Source of the DNA: JAJFTV01 sp964532655
GTDB taxonomy: Bacteria; Chloroflexota; Anaerolineae; Anaerolineales; Anaerolineaceae
Direction of reading: 5' to 3'
Assembly: GCA_964532655.1 (NCBI GenBank)
Contig: CAZHMZ010000001.1
Coordinates: forward strand, 4,882-68,881
DNA: 64,000 nt
Shown here: piece after piece, positions 45,562 to 54,113 of the stretch
How positions within the stretch are numbered: the first letter of the stretch is position 1
Layout of the letters: each line of letters begins with the position of its first letter
Made by a program: the position numbers and the translations under genes
The notes under the pieces: generated by a model
What the model saw: only the letters and a program-made list of their open reading frames with translations
Told to the model about the DNA's origin: nothing
The model's database searches: none

Positions 45562-45975
45562 TTACTCTGCCTTTACCTGGATCTTGCGGGCTTTGGCCTC
45601 TTCCTGTTTGGGAAGCAGCAGCCGCAAGACGCCGTTCTTTACAGAAGCTTCGATACGCTCCTGGTCAATTTTGTTCGAAAGAACAAAGCTGCGTTCATAG
45701 TCACCTACACCATACTCGGCATAGGACAATGTGTACTCAGGATTACTCTCCGGCTCAACCTGCCCGCGGATGGTGAGGGTATTTTTCTCCAAAGTGATAT
45801 CCACAGAAGATTCGCTTACCCCAGGCATATCCGCAATGACGATTACCTGTCCTTCCGTCTCAAAAATATCGGCTCGAGGAATATACACCGGGGTCGTGCG
45901 GGTTCGTTCACCCTTCTCCGGGGTCTGAGCTTCCTGTTTCTGTACTTCCAGTTCTTTGCTGGTTTGATCTGTCAT
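45562..45975 (-). CDS. Small heat-shock protein Hsp20, second in the cluster
   Basis: 137 residues. The N-terminal arm is short and charged (VQKQEAQTPEKGERT) and lacks the REMNRMF helix found in its two neighbours. Alpha-crystallin domain with IVIADMPGVSESSVDITLE, LTIRGQVEPE and GVLRLLLPK. A different arm in one of three copies suggests hetero-oligomers. Two ATGs are adjacent; the second (45975) has AGAGG at better distance. Confidence 0.92.
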   Translation of the reverse strand: MTDQTSKELEVQKQEAQTPEKGERTRTTPVYIPRADIFETEGQVIVIADMPGVSESSVDITLEKNTLTIRGQVEPESNPEYTLSYAEYGVGDYERSFVLSNKIDQERIEASVKNGVLRLLLPKQEEAKARKIQVKAE

Positions 45976-46048
45976 CATACACCTCTCAACAATTCACTTC
46001 TCTCAAGTATCTCAATCCTTAGAAGAACATCCGAACAACATTTACCTG

Positions 46049-46483
46049 CTATACGTTTTTCACAACAATCTTGCGGGGTTTATCCTGTTCGGCGCGGGGT
46101 AAAACAATTTTTAACACGCCGTTTTTGAAACTCGCCTCAATTTTGTCGCTTTGCACCGGATACGGGAGCTGGATGGAGCGTTTGAAACGTCCATAGCCGC
46201 GTTCCCGGCGGTGATAGGTGTGTTCATCGCCAACAACTTCTGGTTTTCTGTTGCCGCTCAGGGTGAGGATTTCACCGGTTACCGAAATATCCAGATCTTC
46301 GGGTTCCACGCCGGGGATTTCCGCCGTGATCACCTGACCATTTTCATTGGCCCAGATGTTCAGAGCCGGAAAACTGGGCGCCGGATGCAACTGAACACCA
46401 TCGGTCGATCGGAACATCCGGTTCATCTCCCGCTGCAAGCGGTCCATTTCCTGCCAAACACTCGGTACCTGTCTGTAAAACAT
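46049..46483 (-). CDS. Small heat-shock protein Hsp20, first in the cluster
   Basis: 144 residues. Arm with MDRLQREMNRMFRS, domain with ITAEIPGVEPEDLDISVTG, LTLSGNRKPE and the GVLKIVLPR motif. AAGGAG is 8 nt upstream of the ATG. All three copies read the same way with 45-75 bp spacers. The ~190 bp upstream holds no CIRCE (HrcA) site that I can find, so control may be by another heat-shock route. Confidence 0.93.
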   Translation of the reverse strand: MFYRQVPSVWQEMDRLQREMNRMFRSTDGVQLHPAPSFPALNIWANENGQVITAEIPGVEPEDLDISVTGEILTLSGNRKPEVVGDEHTYHRRERGYGRFKRSIQLPYPVQSDKIEASFKNGVLKIVLPRAEQDKPRKIVVKNV

Positions 46484-46674
46484 ATCTGCGTCTCCTTCCT
46501 CAGATCAATTGATGTTGTGTGCCTGTCTTCATACAGTCTGTCAGACAAATTCTTTATTACTGTTATCTTAAGCCAGGCGTGTTAGAAAATTATCAAAATT
46601 CTGTAATAGGTGCATTAATATCTGTTCCCCTGATCTGTATCATATCCCAGTGCGGAAGAAAACGCGCAGCCTGC

Positions 46675-47256
46675 CTAAACGCTCCTAGGGTATTCGGCCA
46701 ACCTGGGAGACAGGCTCGCCCATTCTTCCGGTTGCCAGGTTTCGTGAAGCCCAATGCCACACTGACCAAACAAACGCCGAATCACAAAATCGGCTTCTGC
46801 TGCTCCGAGCAGTTCAATTTGCTGGCTGTGAATCCGGTGCTTCATTTCAGCGGTCAGCGAGATTGATTTTTGAAAATACTCATAGATCAGGTGCGCGTCA
46901 TCATCCCGTGCGATCCGGTTGATAGACAGTTTGCCGCAATCCTGACACATGTGGATCAACATCAGCTCGCCGCCCTGCGGATTATATTTCTTGCGGGTTT
47001 GCTTGCGTGTGAGCCCCACCGGTTTCATCACCCCTTTGCAGGCTGAAAGCCGGTCACCGGCCTCAACCAGATCGAGATGGCGGGAATGCAGGCAGAACGG
47101 GCAGTGGTTGCGGCTGCGCACGCCCGAGAATTCACCGCCGGTAAAGACAAATTTGCGGCAGTGGCGGCACAGGAATTGGTTTTCCTGTGCCAGCCCAAAC
47201 TTGTTTCTTGTGTCATTGCGGGGATACTCCCCGCTAAACTTCTTTTTCTCTCTCAT
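46675..47256 (-). CDS. RNHCP-domain protein
   Basis: 193 residues. The block FLCRHCRKFV, then SRNHCPFCLHSRHLD, names the family (RNHCP) and, with CQDCGKL, forms two predicted zinc sites. The C-terminal part is helical. The biochemical role is not known. It begins 5 bp after the rsgA stop, a coupled arrangement that hints at a role near the ribosome; that is context only. The frame opens at a GTG 9 bp upstream, but the ATG at 47256 is the first outside the rsgA stop. Confidence 0.85.
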   Translation of the reverse strand: MREKKKFSGEYPRNDTRNKFGLAQENQFLCRHCRKFVFTGGEFSGVRSRNHCPFCLHSRHLDLVEAGDRLSACKGVMKPVGLTRKQTRKKYNPQGGELMLIHMCQDCGKLSINRIARDDDAHLIYEYFQKSISLTAEMKHRIHSQQIELLGAAEADFVIRRLFGQCGIGLHETWQPEEWASLSPRLAEYPRSV

Positions 47257-47261
47257 TTCAA

Positions 47262-48260
47262 TCACCCATTTTGCTGCAGGATGACCATGCTGCGATAGCG
47301 GCGCGGATCCACCTGCCCGTCCAGTACAGCTTTGCGAACGGCGCAGCCCGGCTCATCGATGTGCAGACAGTTCAAACCGAACTTGCATTTACCGATGTAC
47401 GGCTGCATTTCGCGGAAGAAAAGCGCCAGATCGTCTTCGCCGGTGTCCCACAGCCCAAATTCACGCATGCCGGGTGTGTCGATCAGCCGGCCGCCAAAAT
47501 CAAGCGGTAGCATTTCCAGCATGGTGGTGGTATGCCGGCCCTTGCCGGTCTCGCGCCCCACTTCGCCAACTCGACGTCCCGTGCCCGGCTGCACCACATT
47601 CAGCAGTGAGGTTTTCCCCACGCCGGACTTGCCGATGAAAGCGGATGTTTTATCCTTCAGCGCCTGGCGGAGTTGATCCATGCCGTAGCCGGTGGCCGAA
47701 CTGGTGAAAACAAATTCGTAGCCAATCTTCTGGTACATCCGGATGACGTCCATCAGCTCATCCGGCAGGGAGCCGTCCGGACCCAGTACCAGATCCACCT
47801 TGGTCAGGCAAACCAGCACCGGCAAATCCAATGATTCCGCCGAAGCCAGGTTGCGATCCAGCAGGTTCCAGGCGGGTTCAGGGCGGGCCGCCGCGAAAAC
47901 CGGGATTACCAGATCGATGTTGGCAGCGATGACCTGTTCAAAGGCGTGCGTGCCGGTTGAGGCCGCCCGTCGTGAAAGCCGGTTTCGGCGCGGAAGCACC
48001 TCAACCACCATGCCATTCCCGTTGGAGCGGATGAAGCGTACCTGATCGCCCACGGCGATCGGGTCAGTGTGATCATTTTCAATCACCTGTTGTACGCTGT
48101 GATGTTTTCCGGTGGTGGGGTACACCATCTGTTTTCGGAGCTGCGACGATGTGCTGCAAAGCAATAATTCGCCGTCTGTTTGCACCCAACAATGACCGGT
48201 GCTCTTCTTCATAACGGTACCCATACCGGATTGATGATTTGTGTTGTTTGAATCGTTCAT
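47262..48260 (-). CDS. rsgA: Ribosome small-subunit-dependent GTPase RsgA
   Basis: Up to 332 residues. OB-fold at the N-terminus (DPIAVGDQVRFI), then a circularly permuted GTPase with G4 LTKVDLV before G1 GKSGVGKTSLLN and G3 DTPGMREFGLWD, and a C-terminal zinc site CKFGLNCLHIDEPGCAV. It checks late 30S assembly and releases RbfA. The start is uncertain between ATG 48260 and a second ATG about 50 bp downstream that fits the usual family length better. A strong hairpin lies at 48281-48313. Confidence 0.94.
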   Translation of the reverse strand: MNDSNNTNHQSGMGTVMKKSTGHCWVQTDGELLLCSTSSQLRKQMVYPTTGKHHSVQQVIENDHTDPIAVGDQVRFIRSNGNGMVVEVLPRRNRLSRRAASTGTHAFEQVIAANIDLVIPVFAAARPEPAWNLLDRNLASAESLDLPVLVCLTKVDLVLGPDGSLPDELMDVIRMYQKIGYEFVFTSSATGYGMDQLRQALKDKTSAFIGKSGVGKTSLLNVVQPGTGRRVGEVGRETGKGRHTTTMLEMLPLDFGGRLIDTPGMREFGLWDTGEDDLALFFREMQPYIGKCKFGLNCLHIDEPGCAVRKAVLDGQVDPRRYRSMVILQQNG

Positions 48261-48280
48261 CTTAATAAGCCTATATATGA

Positions 48281-48313
48281 CAACAAGCCGCGGTATTTTT
48301 CCGTGGCTTGTTG
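48281..48313. promoter_or_regulatory. Hairpin in the rsgA leader
   Basis: CAACAAGCC-x-CGG pairs with CCG-x-GGCTTGTTG (13-bp stem, one G-U-type pair) around a 7-nt loop. On the minus strand it ends about 20 nt before the rsgA start and has no T-run, so it is better read as an RNA structure that could influence translation or mRNA stability. Confidence 0.45.
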
Positions 48314-48395
48314 CTGAACACATGAATCGAATGTGCAGTGATTTAACTTGATCGGGATGGGATTTTTGGGGAAATGACGTCCTCTTCAGAAGTTA

Positions 48396-48429
48396 AAACA
48401 AAAACCACGGGCATGAGAGCAGCCGTGGT
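48396..48429 (-). terminator. Intrinsic terminator between a tiny ORF and rsgA
   Basis: On the minus strand ACCACGG, a 12-nt loop, CCGTGGT, then TTTTGTTTT. It lies 30 bp after the stop of the 22-codon frame at 48459. Confidence 0.8.
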
Positions 48430-48458
48430 CCAGTAAGCTGGCAGATGGAAACAGAACC

Positions 48459-48527
48459 TTAGCCCTGTTTCACCAGGCGCGCCCATGCGTGCAGATTGAA
48501 AACCGAGACCGATGCATTATTAGACAT
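48459..48527 (-). CDS. Candidate 22-residue peptide in its own transcription unit (possible leader peptide)
   Basis: Begins MSNNASVS and ends HAWARLVKQG. An AAGGGG ribosome-site-like stretch lies 8 nt before the ATG. A promoter (TTGACT-N16-ATAAAT) stands about 45 bp upstream and a terminator about 30 bp downstream, so a transcript of roughly 150 nt is predicted. It may be a small protein, a leader peptide that controls read-through into rsgA, or merely a frame inside a small RNA. I recognise no family. Confidence 0.4.
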   Translation of the reverse strand: MSNNASVSVFNLHAWARLVKQG

Positions 48528-48568
48528 AAAACGCGCCCCTTTCTGAAGAATTTGAGTCAACTGCATGA

Positions 48569-48596
48569 ATTTATCACCGCCATGCGAGAAAGTCAA
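48569..48596 (-). promoter_or_regulatory. sigma-70-type promoter of the tiny-ORF unit
   Basis: On the minus strand TTGACT (48596-48591), 16-nt spacer, ATAAAT (48574-48569). Start of transcription predicted near 48561. Confidence 0.5.
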
Positions 48597-48705
48597 GGGT
48601 TTGAACGAAATTTGGTGTCGAAATGAAGCCGTTATTTCTCTGGAATGAAAATCCATTATCAAATGAAAGGGTCGGATCATTTGATTTGATCTTATTCCAA
48701 ATGTA

Positions 48706-48727
48706 GGGGAGGTTCATGAACCTCCCC
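48706..48727. repeat. Perfect 22-bp palindrome
   Basis: Two arms of GGGGAGGTTCA and its complement meet without a loop. Similar GGGGAGG...CCTCCCC palindromes are frequent in intergenic DNA of this kind; likely a dispersed repeat. Confidence 0.75.
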
Positions 48728-48753
48728 TCCCCTGCCAAAGCGCAAATTGGGTA

Positions 48754-48778
48754 GGTGCGTTCGATCGACGAACGCACC
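48754..48778. repeat. GGTGCGTTC inverted repeat, copy 2
   Basis: GGTGCGTTCG, 5-nt loop ATCGA, CGAACGCACC: perfect 10-bp arms. The arm sequence is the same as in the repeat at 43352. Confidence 0.75.
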
Positions 48779-48858
48779 CTGCATATAACCAGGGAGATCA
48801 ATATACCGGTTGATAAACCACTACTGTCAATTTATGATAGCCTTACCATCTGAAACGT

Positions 48859-50415
48859 TCACAAGGTTGGTTGGGTTTGTTTCTTGGCCTGTTTCTGATC
48901 GTACATGGCCTGGTCGGCTTCTATTATCAGGCTTTCCAGCGAACTGCTGTGAGTATGGTCAAAATGGGAAATTCCGTAACTGATCGACAGCGGATATTTA
49001 CGACCGCTCTCGGCGTTGAACTCTGCCATTTTTTCCTGAAGTCTTGCCAGCATGGTTTCGGCAGATTGTGGAGTCGATTCGATGCCGATTGCCATGAATT
49101 CATCGCCGCCATAACGGGAGAGAATATCCGATGAACGCGAATGCTGGCGCAGCAGAACAGCGATATCAATCAGCGCCTGGTCGCCCTCCGCGTGCCCGTA
49201 GGTATCATTGATCATCTTCATGTTGTCCAAATCAATGAAAATCACCGCCGCTTTCAGGCTCATGCGTTTGACCATCTCCATAAATTGGGCTGACAGTACC
49301 AGAAAACCTCGCCGGTTGTTCAGCCCGGTCAGATCATCGATCAAAGACAGATCCAGTAATTTTTTCTCCATCTGTTTCAGATCGGTGATATCGTGAATCA
49401 CGATCAGTCTGCCGATCACTATTTTTTGCTTGTCAAATAGCGAGGTGATGCTGAGATCAAAAAACAGAGTGTCTGCTCCTAATTTTTGATGAATACCCAT
49501 CTTTACGGTATCCGCTATGGCAGGGCTTTTACAGGCTGCCTGTAATTCGGGCCAGTCTGAAAAAATAATCGCGGCGTCCAATCCTATCGGGGCGACCTTC
49601 CATCCCATCAATTTGACAGCCATCGGGTTGACATCCACCAGCCGGCCGTTACCATCCAGCACCAGCACACCGTCACTCAAATGCTCAATCAGCGCCTCAC
49701 GGGCAATGGGGGCCAGGTCAAACAGGCGAAACCGAAACACGGCCCAGCCGATACCTATAGCCCACACCGGGTACAACAGGGCATTGGTATCAAAAAAGCG
49801 CAATGTGGGAAATGGTCTGTACCCGATGATGTAGGAGATAAAGATCAACAGCGGCGGGATGACGCTGAGGGCAATCACAGTGGCCTGCTGCCGGTAAATC
49901 AACGGCGTTTCCTCGCGGTATTTGAGCAACAGGTAGATCCCTGCGATGACAGGCACACAGGAATAAACCGATAATGCGTAGACCGGCCCCGGGGTGAAAC
50001 CCAGCAGCGGAATAAATCCGCTGGATACCCAGGCATGGGAATACACCAGATGATGAAATTCGTCGGTGAACTTGGCTGCCAGAACAATAACCGGGATGAT
50101 AAATAAAATGGCCACGTTGCGCCGTGTCAGCCACTTTTTCCGTCCGGTATACACCAGCGCGAACATCAGAAACAAGTTGGGGAAGGAGTTGGTGCCGATA
50201 TACTCGATCTTGCTCCAGAACAGCATGGTATTCAATTCCAGGCTAGCCAGTTCCATGCTGTACCCGATCACATACAACGTGATCGAAGCCATAAACAGGC
50301 CAAACATGCGTGATCCGCGTGTGGAGGTGTGCTGGAATGCATAAATCGAGAGCAGGGTCATTAAGACACCCAGCCCCAGTATGCTAAGCGAGATGGGGTT
50401 TGCCCTCATCAACAT
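48859..50415 (-). CDS. Membrane diguanylate cyclase: 7TM sensor, PAS, GGDEF
   Basis: 518 residues. Seven hydrophobic segments in the first ~225 residues resemble the HisKA_7TM sensor module (YSMELASLELNTMLFWSKIEY). A PAS domain (about 240-345; LIEHLSDGVLVLDGNGRLVDV to VIHDITDLKQMEKKL) leads into GGDEF with SRYGGDEFMAIG. RSSD five residues before GGDEF is an intact I-site. It should make c-di-GMP in response to an unknown membrane signal; the second such enzyme in the window. Confidence 0.9.
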   Translation of the reverse strand: MLMRANPISLSILGLGVLMTLLSIYAFQHTSTRGSRMFGLFMASITLYVIGYSMELASLELNTMLFWSKIEYIGTNSFPNLFLMFALVYTGRKKWLTRRNVAILFIIPVIVLAAKFTDEFHHLVYSHAWVSSGFIPLLGFTPGPVYALSVYSCVPVIAGIYLLLKYREETPLIYRQQATVIALSVIPPLLIFISYIIGYRPFPTLRFFDTNALLYPVWAIGIGWAVFRFRLFDLAPIAREALIEHLSDGVLVLDGNGRLVDVNPMAVKLMGWKVAPIGLDAAIIFSDWPELQAACKSPAIADTVKMGIHQKLGADTLFFDLSITSLFDKQKIVIGRLIVIHDITDLKQMEKKLLDLSLIDDLTGLNNRRGFLVLSAQFMEMVKRMSLKAAVIFIDLDNMKMINDTYGHAEGDQALIDIAVLLRQHSRSSDILSRYGGDEFMAIGIESTPQSAETMLARLQEKMAEFNAESGRKYPLSISYGISHFDHTHSSSLESLIIEADQAMYDQKQAKKQTQPTL

Positions 50416-50609
50416 TGGCTGAACCTGTAAATCAAGAAATAAAATTTACTTTTCGGCTGAAACAACTTATCCTCAAGTTTCGCGGATTGTCAGGCAGATT
50501 TTTTCTCAACCAGTATCAAGGTGCAATCATTGTACCAAATCTTCGCGGTTTTGACTCACCTGTGCCGCTTCGGAAAGCCGGACGGCACAGGTGAGTCTGA
50601 TTCATCCGC

Positions 50610-51473
50610 CTATCCGGCTGAACGGCTGCTATCCGCCAGGGCCGCCGGCTGCGCAAGCTGCTCACGCCTGCGGTGGGTGGACTGCCAGCGGCTGCCGATC
50701 AACCGGGCAATCCAGCGAGCCGGAAGTAACGCACCGGCCAGGCGCATCCCGCGGTTAACCCACCCGGGGATGACCACCGCCCTGCCCGCCAGTGCAGCGT
50801 TGATGGTTTCATTAGCCACCCGGCCTGTGTCCAGGGTGGTGATGTGTCCCATCCAGCCCTGCGCTTCGATGCCGCGTTCACATTCGGGGTTGGTGGGCAT
50901 GCCGGCCGGGCACAGCACCGTGACGCTGGCTCCCATGGGGCGCATCTCTTCCCGCAGGGCCAGTGAGAAATCAAGCAGAAAACGTTTGGATGCGGCGTAG
51001 GTGGCTTTGACCGGCATGGGGTAAAATGCCGCCAGGCTGGCCACGTTGATCACCCGGAAGGCGGTAAATGGATCACGGTATTGCAGCAGGGTGTGGGTCA
51101 TCTCCAGGGTCGCTTCGATATTCAGGCGTACAATGGTCCGGATTTGCTGACCGGTGCGTTCGAAAAAGGGACCCTCGTAATCCACCCCGGCTACATTAAT
51201 AAGGCACCAGAACCGCAGCGATTCCGCGCGCATTCTTGCAAACAGAGCCTCGCGCGCAGCCATGTCGGTGAGGTCGCACGGGTGCGTCAGCACCTCCACC
51301 GCGCTGGTCCGGCGAATACCCTCTGCCAGCGTTTCCAATCCTGTTTCGTTGACGTCGATCAACAGCAGATCCCAGCCGCGGCTGGCGCATTCCACGGCAA
51401 ATGATCTGCCCAACCCGCCGGCTGCCCCCGTAATGGCAACCAGAGTGTGAGCAGTATGGATTTCAGTTTGCAT
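50610..51473 (-). CDS. Short-chain dehydrogenase/reductase
   Basis: 287 residues. Cofactor loop TLVAITGAAGGLGRSFA, NVAGVDYEGPF (the NAG region is NVAG), catalytic Ser in VINVASLAAFYPMP and YAASKRF (Tyr and Lys). Asp in LLLIDVNETGL after strand 2 points to NAD preference. I start at 51473: GGAGG is 6 nt upstream, and the ATG lies inside the 3' end of the next gene upstream, overlapping by 11 bp. The substrate is unknown; a lipid or acyl role is common in this branch. Confidence 0.85.
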   Translation of the reverse strand: MQTEIHTAHTLVAITGAAGGLGRSFAVECASRGWDLLLIDVNETGLETLAEGIRRTSAVEVLTHPCDLTDMAAREALFARMRAESLRFWCLINVAGVDYEGPFFERTGQQIRTIVRLNIEATLEMTHTLLQYRDPFTAFRVINVASLAAFYPMPVKATYAASKRFLLDFSLALREEMRPMGASVTVLCPAGMPTNPECERGIEAQGWMGHITTLDTGRVANETINAALAGRAVVIPGWVNRGMRLAGALLPARWIARLIGSRWQSTHRRREQLAQPAALADSSRSAG

Positions 51474-52374
51474 GGGCCGCCTCCGAGGTGAGGTTAAGCT
51501 GCCAGGGCAGTCCGCACATCTGACAGGAGATTTGCCACAGGCGGGCGGCTTCCTGCTCATCTTCTGCCCGGCGGGAAGGTTTTTTGGGCTTGCCATGTTT
51601 CCAGTATGAATCGTTTGTCCCCTGGATGCCTTCCTCGGTCAACAGATAGACAATCCCGCGCGCCGATTCCTGGGCAGAAATACCACCGGAACGGCGCAGC
51701 TTCCAGATCCAGTTCACCAAACCGGGGTTACCCTTCAGGCCGATATCGGTTTGCACCAGGCCGGGGTCGGCGGCAAATGCACGCACGGTTGATTCTTCGC
51801 CCAAAAGGCGGTTGATCTCCTGCGTGAACAGCACATTGGCCAGTTTGGTGCTGCCATAAGCCCGCAAGCCGTTGTAGCGTTTGCGGAGTTGAATATCCTT
51901 CCAGTTGAGGCGGGCGCCGTAATGTGAGCCGGAACTGACGGTGACAATCCGCGCCCACGAAGCGGCCTGCAGCAACGGCAAAACCTGCCGGGTGAGTAAA
52001 AACGGCGCAAGGTGGTTGACCGCCCACTGGGTTTCAAACCCATCCGGGGTCAGTTTCATCCAGTATGTGAAGGTGCCCGCGTTGTTAAGCAGCCCATCCA
52101 GAGCTGTCAGGTTCCATGCTTCCAGTTGATCTTCAATATCATGCGCCAACCGGTTCACATCGGCCTGCAGACTCAGATCAGCGGTCAGAAAGGCCACCTT
52201 CCCTTGCGGGTTCAGACGCGCCAGACGCGCCTGCTCCAGGCGGCAGCGCCCCAGCGAACGGCCCACCCCGATGATGGATGCACCTGAACGCGCCAGCATT
52301 TCCGCGGCGGCCTGCCCGATCCCCGAGGTGGCTCCGGTAATGACATACGTTTTTCCAACATTTTGAATTTCCAT
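51463..52374 (-). CDS. Short-chain dehydrogenase/reductase, retinol-dehydrogenase-like
   Basis: 303 residues. TYVITGATSGIGQAAAEML loop, VGRS after strand 2 (NADP preference), LLNNAGTFTYW, catalytic VSSGSHYGARL and YGSTKLANVLF. Such proteins reduce lipid aldehydes or similar carbonyls. The start used is ATG 52374 with GGATGA upstream; the frame opens at a TTG 21 bp before. It is translated in overlap with the 50610 SDR, so the two probably work in one pathway. Confidence 0.85.
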   Translation of the reverse strand: MEIQNVGKTYVITGATSGIGQAAAEMLARSGASIIGVGRSLGRCRLEQARLARLNPQGKVAFLTADLSLQADVNRLAHDIEDQLEAWNLTALDGLLNNAGTFTYWMKLTPDGFETQWAVNHLAPFLLTRQVLPLLQAASWARIVTVSSGSHYGARLNWKDIQLRKRYNGLRAYGSTKLANVLFTQEINRLLGEESTVRAFAADPGLVQTDIGLKGNPGLVNWIWKLRRSGGISAQESARGIVYLLTEEGIQGTNDSYWKHGKPKKPSRRAEDEQEAARLWQISCQMCGLPWQLNLTSEAAHAN

Positions 52375-52491
52375 TTTTTCATCCGTTTGTTTCAAAAGTG
52401 AACTTGCTGACCTTTTCTATAGCACGCCGGAAGGTGGAAAGTCATCGGCGGAAAGGTGGAAAAGGGGGGTGGAGAGGGGGTGGAGAGACGC

Positions 52492-52529
52492 AAAAAAGCC
52501 GTTTCCCATCTGAAAAACAGGAAAACGGC
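52492..52529 (-). terminator. Intrinsic terminator of the membrane LuxR gene
   Basis: On the minus strand GCCGTTTTCC pairs with GGGAAACGGC (one wobble) around a 12-nt loop and runs into TTTTTT. Confidence 0.82.
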
Positions 52530-52567
52530 CCTCAAAACAATACTGAAACAGCGGCGTCAGCGAAATT

Positions 52568-53368
52568 CTACTGCTTTATCAGGTTCAATTCATGCGCCCG
52601 GCGGATGGCCTGTACACGTGTTTCCACACCCAGCTTGCTGTACAAATTGTTGATGTGGGTCTTGACTGTACTGGGCGCCACGCTCAGGCGAATCGCGATC
52701 TGCTGGTTGGACAGTCCCTCATCCACCAGGCGGAGCACTTCCAGCTCGCGTGCGCTCAACGGATCAGCCAGTTCAACCGGTATGGGGTCCGTCGCCGGAG
52801 CGGTATCCGCTGCGGCGTCTGTTCCAGACTGAAGCCTGCGCAGAAGGGGTTCAGGCAGCAGCCGGTCGAGCCGCAGCCAGTAAAACGCCGCGCCGCCCAC
52901 AATGATCAGCAACGGCGCCGCGATTTTGATGAACAGCCCGCCGGCAATGGCGCCGAACACAGCAAACAGGGTGACCCCCAGCACGGCCATACCCCAGCCG
53001 GTCAACGTCACCCAGGGTTTCCAGGCCTGTCCGTTGCTTGCCAGAATGGCTCCCAACCCCAATCCCACGATCAGCAGCAGCCAGGCATACGCCCACGACT
53101 TTGTATCGCCGGTGAGGGCGTTCATCAGCAGGATCAAACCCAGCGCGCACAAAAACGAACCGGGGATAAACAGCACCGAGGACAGCCGCCAGCGTTCGCT
53201 CCCGGCATATACCAGCAGAAAAAACACACTGCCGAGCATAATAAAAACCAGTGGCAGCGCAATATTCACAAAATCTTCCAGAAAAATGGACACCGCCAGA
53301 AGAATCACCCCCACCGCGACGATGAGGATGCTGATCATTGTGACAGGTTTTACACCACCAATTTTCAT
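52568..53368 (-). CDS. Membrane-anchored LuxR-type transcription regulator
   Basis: 266 residues. Six or so hydrophobic segments fill residues 10-165 without a known sensor motif; a short linker of Ala/Thr/Asp is followed by a LuxR helix-turn-helix (LSARELEVLRLVDEGLSNQQ then LSVAPSTVKTHINNLYSKLG). It is therefore a one-component regulator in the membrane, unlike the usual two-component NarL/LuxR form. GGAG precedes the ATG. Target genes unknown; the two SDR genes downstream on the same strand are candidates. Confidence 0.82.
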   Translation of the reverse strand: MKIGGVKPVTMISILIVAVGVILLAVSIFLEDFVNIALPLVFIMLGSVFFLLVYAGSERWRLSSVLFIPGSFLCALGLILLMNALTGDTKSWAYAWLLLIVGLGLGAILASNGQAWKPWVTLTGWGMAVLGVTLFAVFGAIAGGLFIKIAAPLLIIVGGAAFYWLRLDRLLPEPLLRRLQSGTDAAADTAPATDPIPVELADPLSARELEVLRLVDEGLSNQQIAIRLSVAPSTVKTHINNLYSKLGVETRVQAIRRAHELNLIKQ

Positions 53369-53402
53369 ACGAATCTCCGGGAATCAAAGCTTTAAGTCTT
53401 AT

Positions 53403-54113
53403 TTTAACCGGTGGATCCAGGCTGACACCATTGTACCAGAACCCAATTTTCCTCAGTACTATGATCGTTATTGTTATGTAAGGAATAACCCTATTCGATA
53501 TTCCGATCCCACAGGACACAGAGATTGCGAGGAATGCGGTCGAGATAATCTCTATGACCCAAACTATCAGGAAAACTATGATTATGTGTATTACGGTCTG
53601 CATACAAATGCTGAAAGACAAACCAATCTCAAAAAAGTAGAAAAGGCAGTTGCTGCGGTTGAGATTGCAACCAGCATTGTGTCGAACCCGGCGGACCTAA
53701 CCTGGACATCTGCACGTTGTGTGATGGGGGACTGTGGTTATTACACCTATCTTTTTGCGGCAATTCCTGTCCTTCCCTCCACTCTGGGGAGGTCTATCGA
53801 TAAAGCGCTTGACCTTGTTCCAACAGGGCAAATGCACCACATAATCTCTAATCCAATACTAAAAGCTCTTGAGCGACACGATATTTTACAAGGAGTGTTT
53901 AAACGTGACGATTTTATTGTTCAAGCAATCGACCTCGAAAGCCATCGGGGTTATCAGGAATGGCACCGAGCGGTGGATAAGGAGGTAAGAAAATGGTTAG
54001 CTGTGAATAAAATCGCTACCCCATCTGATTTTATAGATTATATGAAGAGCATTTACTCTAGCCCGGATATGCTGCAGCGTTTTCCCGGTGGAAAGAAATA
54101 TCATGGGCGATAA
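53403..54113 (+). pseudogene. RHS core tail joined to an HNH-like toxin domain (5' truncated)
   Basis: From 53403 the frame gives the end of an RHS repeat-associated core (NRWIQADTIVPEP, RYCYVRNNPIRYSDPTGH), and then a variable region. The last ~100 residues hold GQMHHIISNPI, KRDDFIVQAIDLES and HRGYQEWHRAVDKEVRKWL: the HH...H...WH layout of HNH/Endo VII-like toxins found at RHS ends. The rest of the RHS shell is missing; upstream sequence is the start of the opposite-strand LuxR gene. No start codon with a ribosome site lies near the junction, so expression is doubtful though the toxin part is intact. The region looks more AT-rich than its neighbours. Confidence 0.72.

Noticed and set aside
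46484..46674. CIRCE (TTAGCACTC-N9-GAGTGCTAA) upstream of hsp20
   Set aside because: Looked for and not found, even allowing two mismatches per arm.
52440..52495. G-rich stretch as a G-quadruplex
   Set aside because: Runs of G are uneven and the stretch is next to a terminator; no further support.
52592..53395. 267-codon plus-strand frame opposite the membrane LuxR gene
   Set aside because: Rich in Gln, His and Arg without domains; it is the mirror of a membrane protein.
52902..53402. Extension of the RHS/toxin frame upstream of 53403
   Set aside because: The frame stays open by chance across the opposite-strand LuxR gene; RHS similarity begins only at about 53403.
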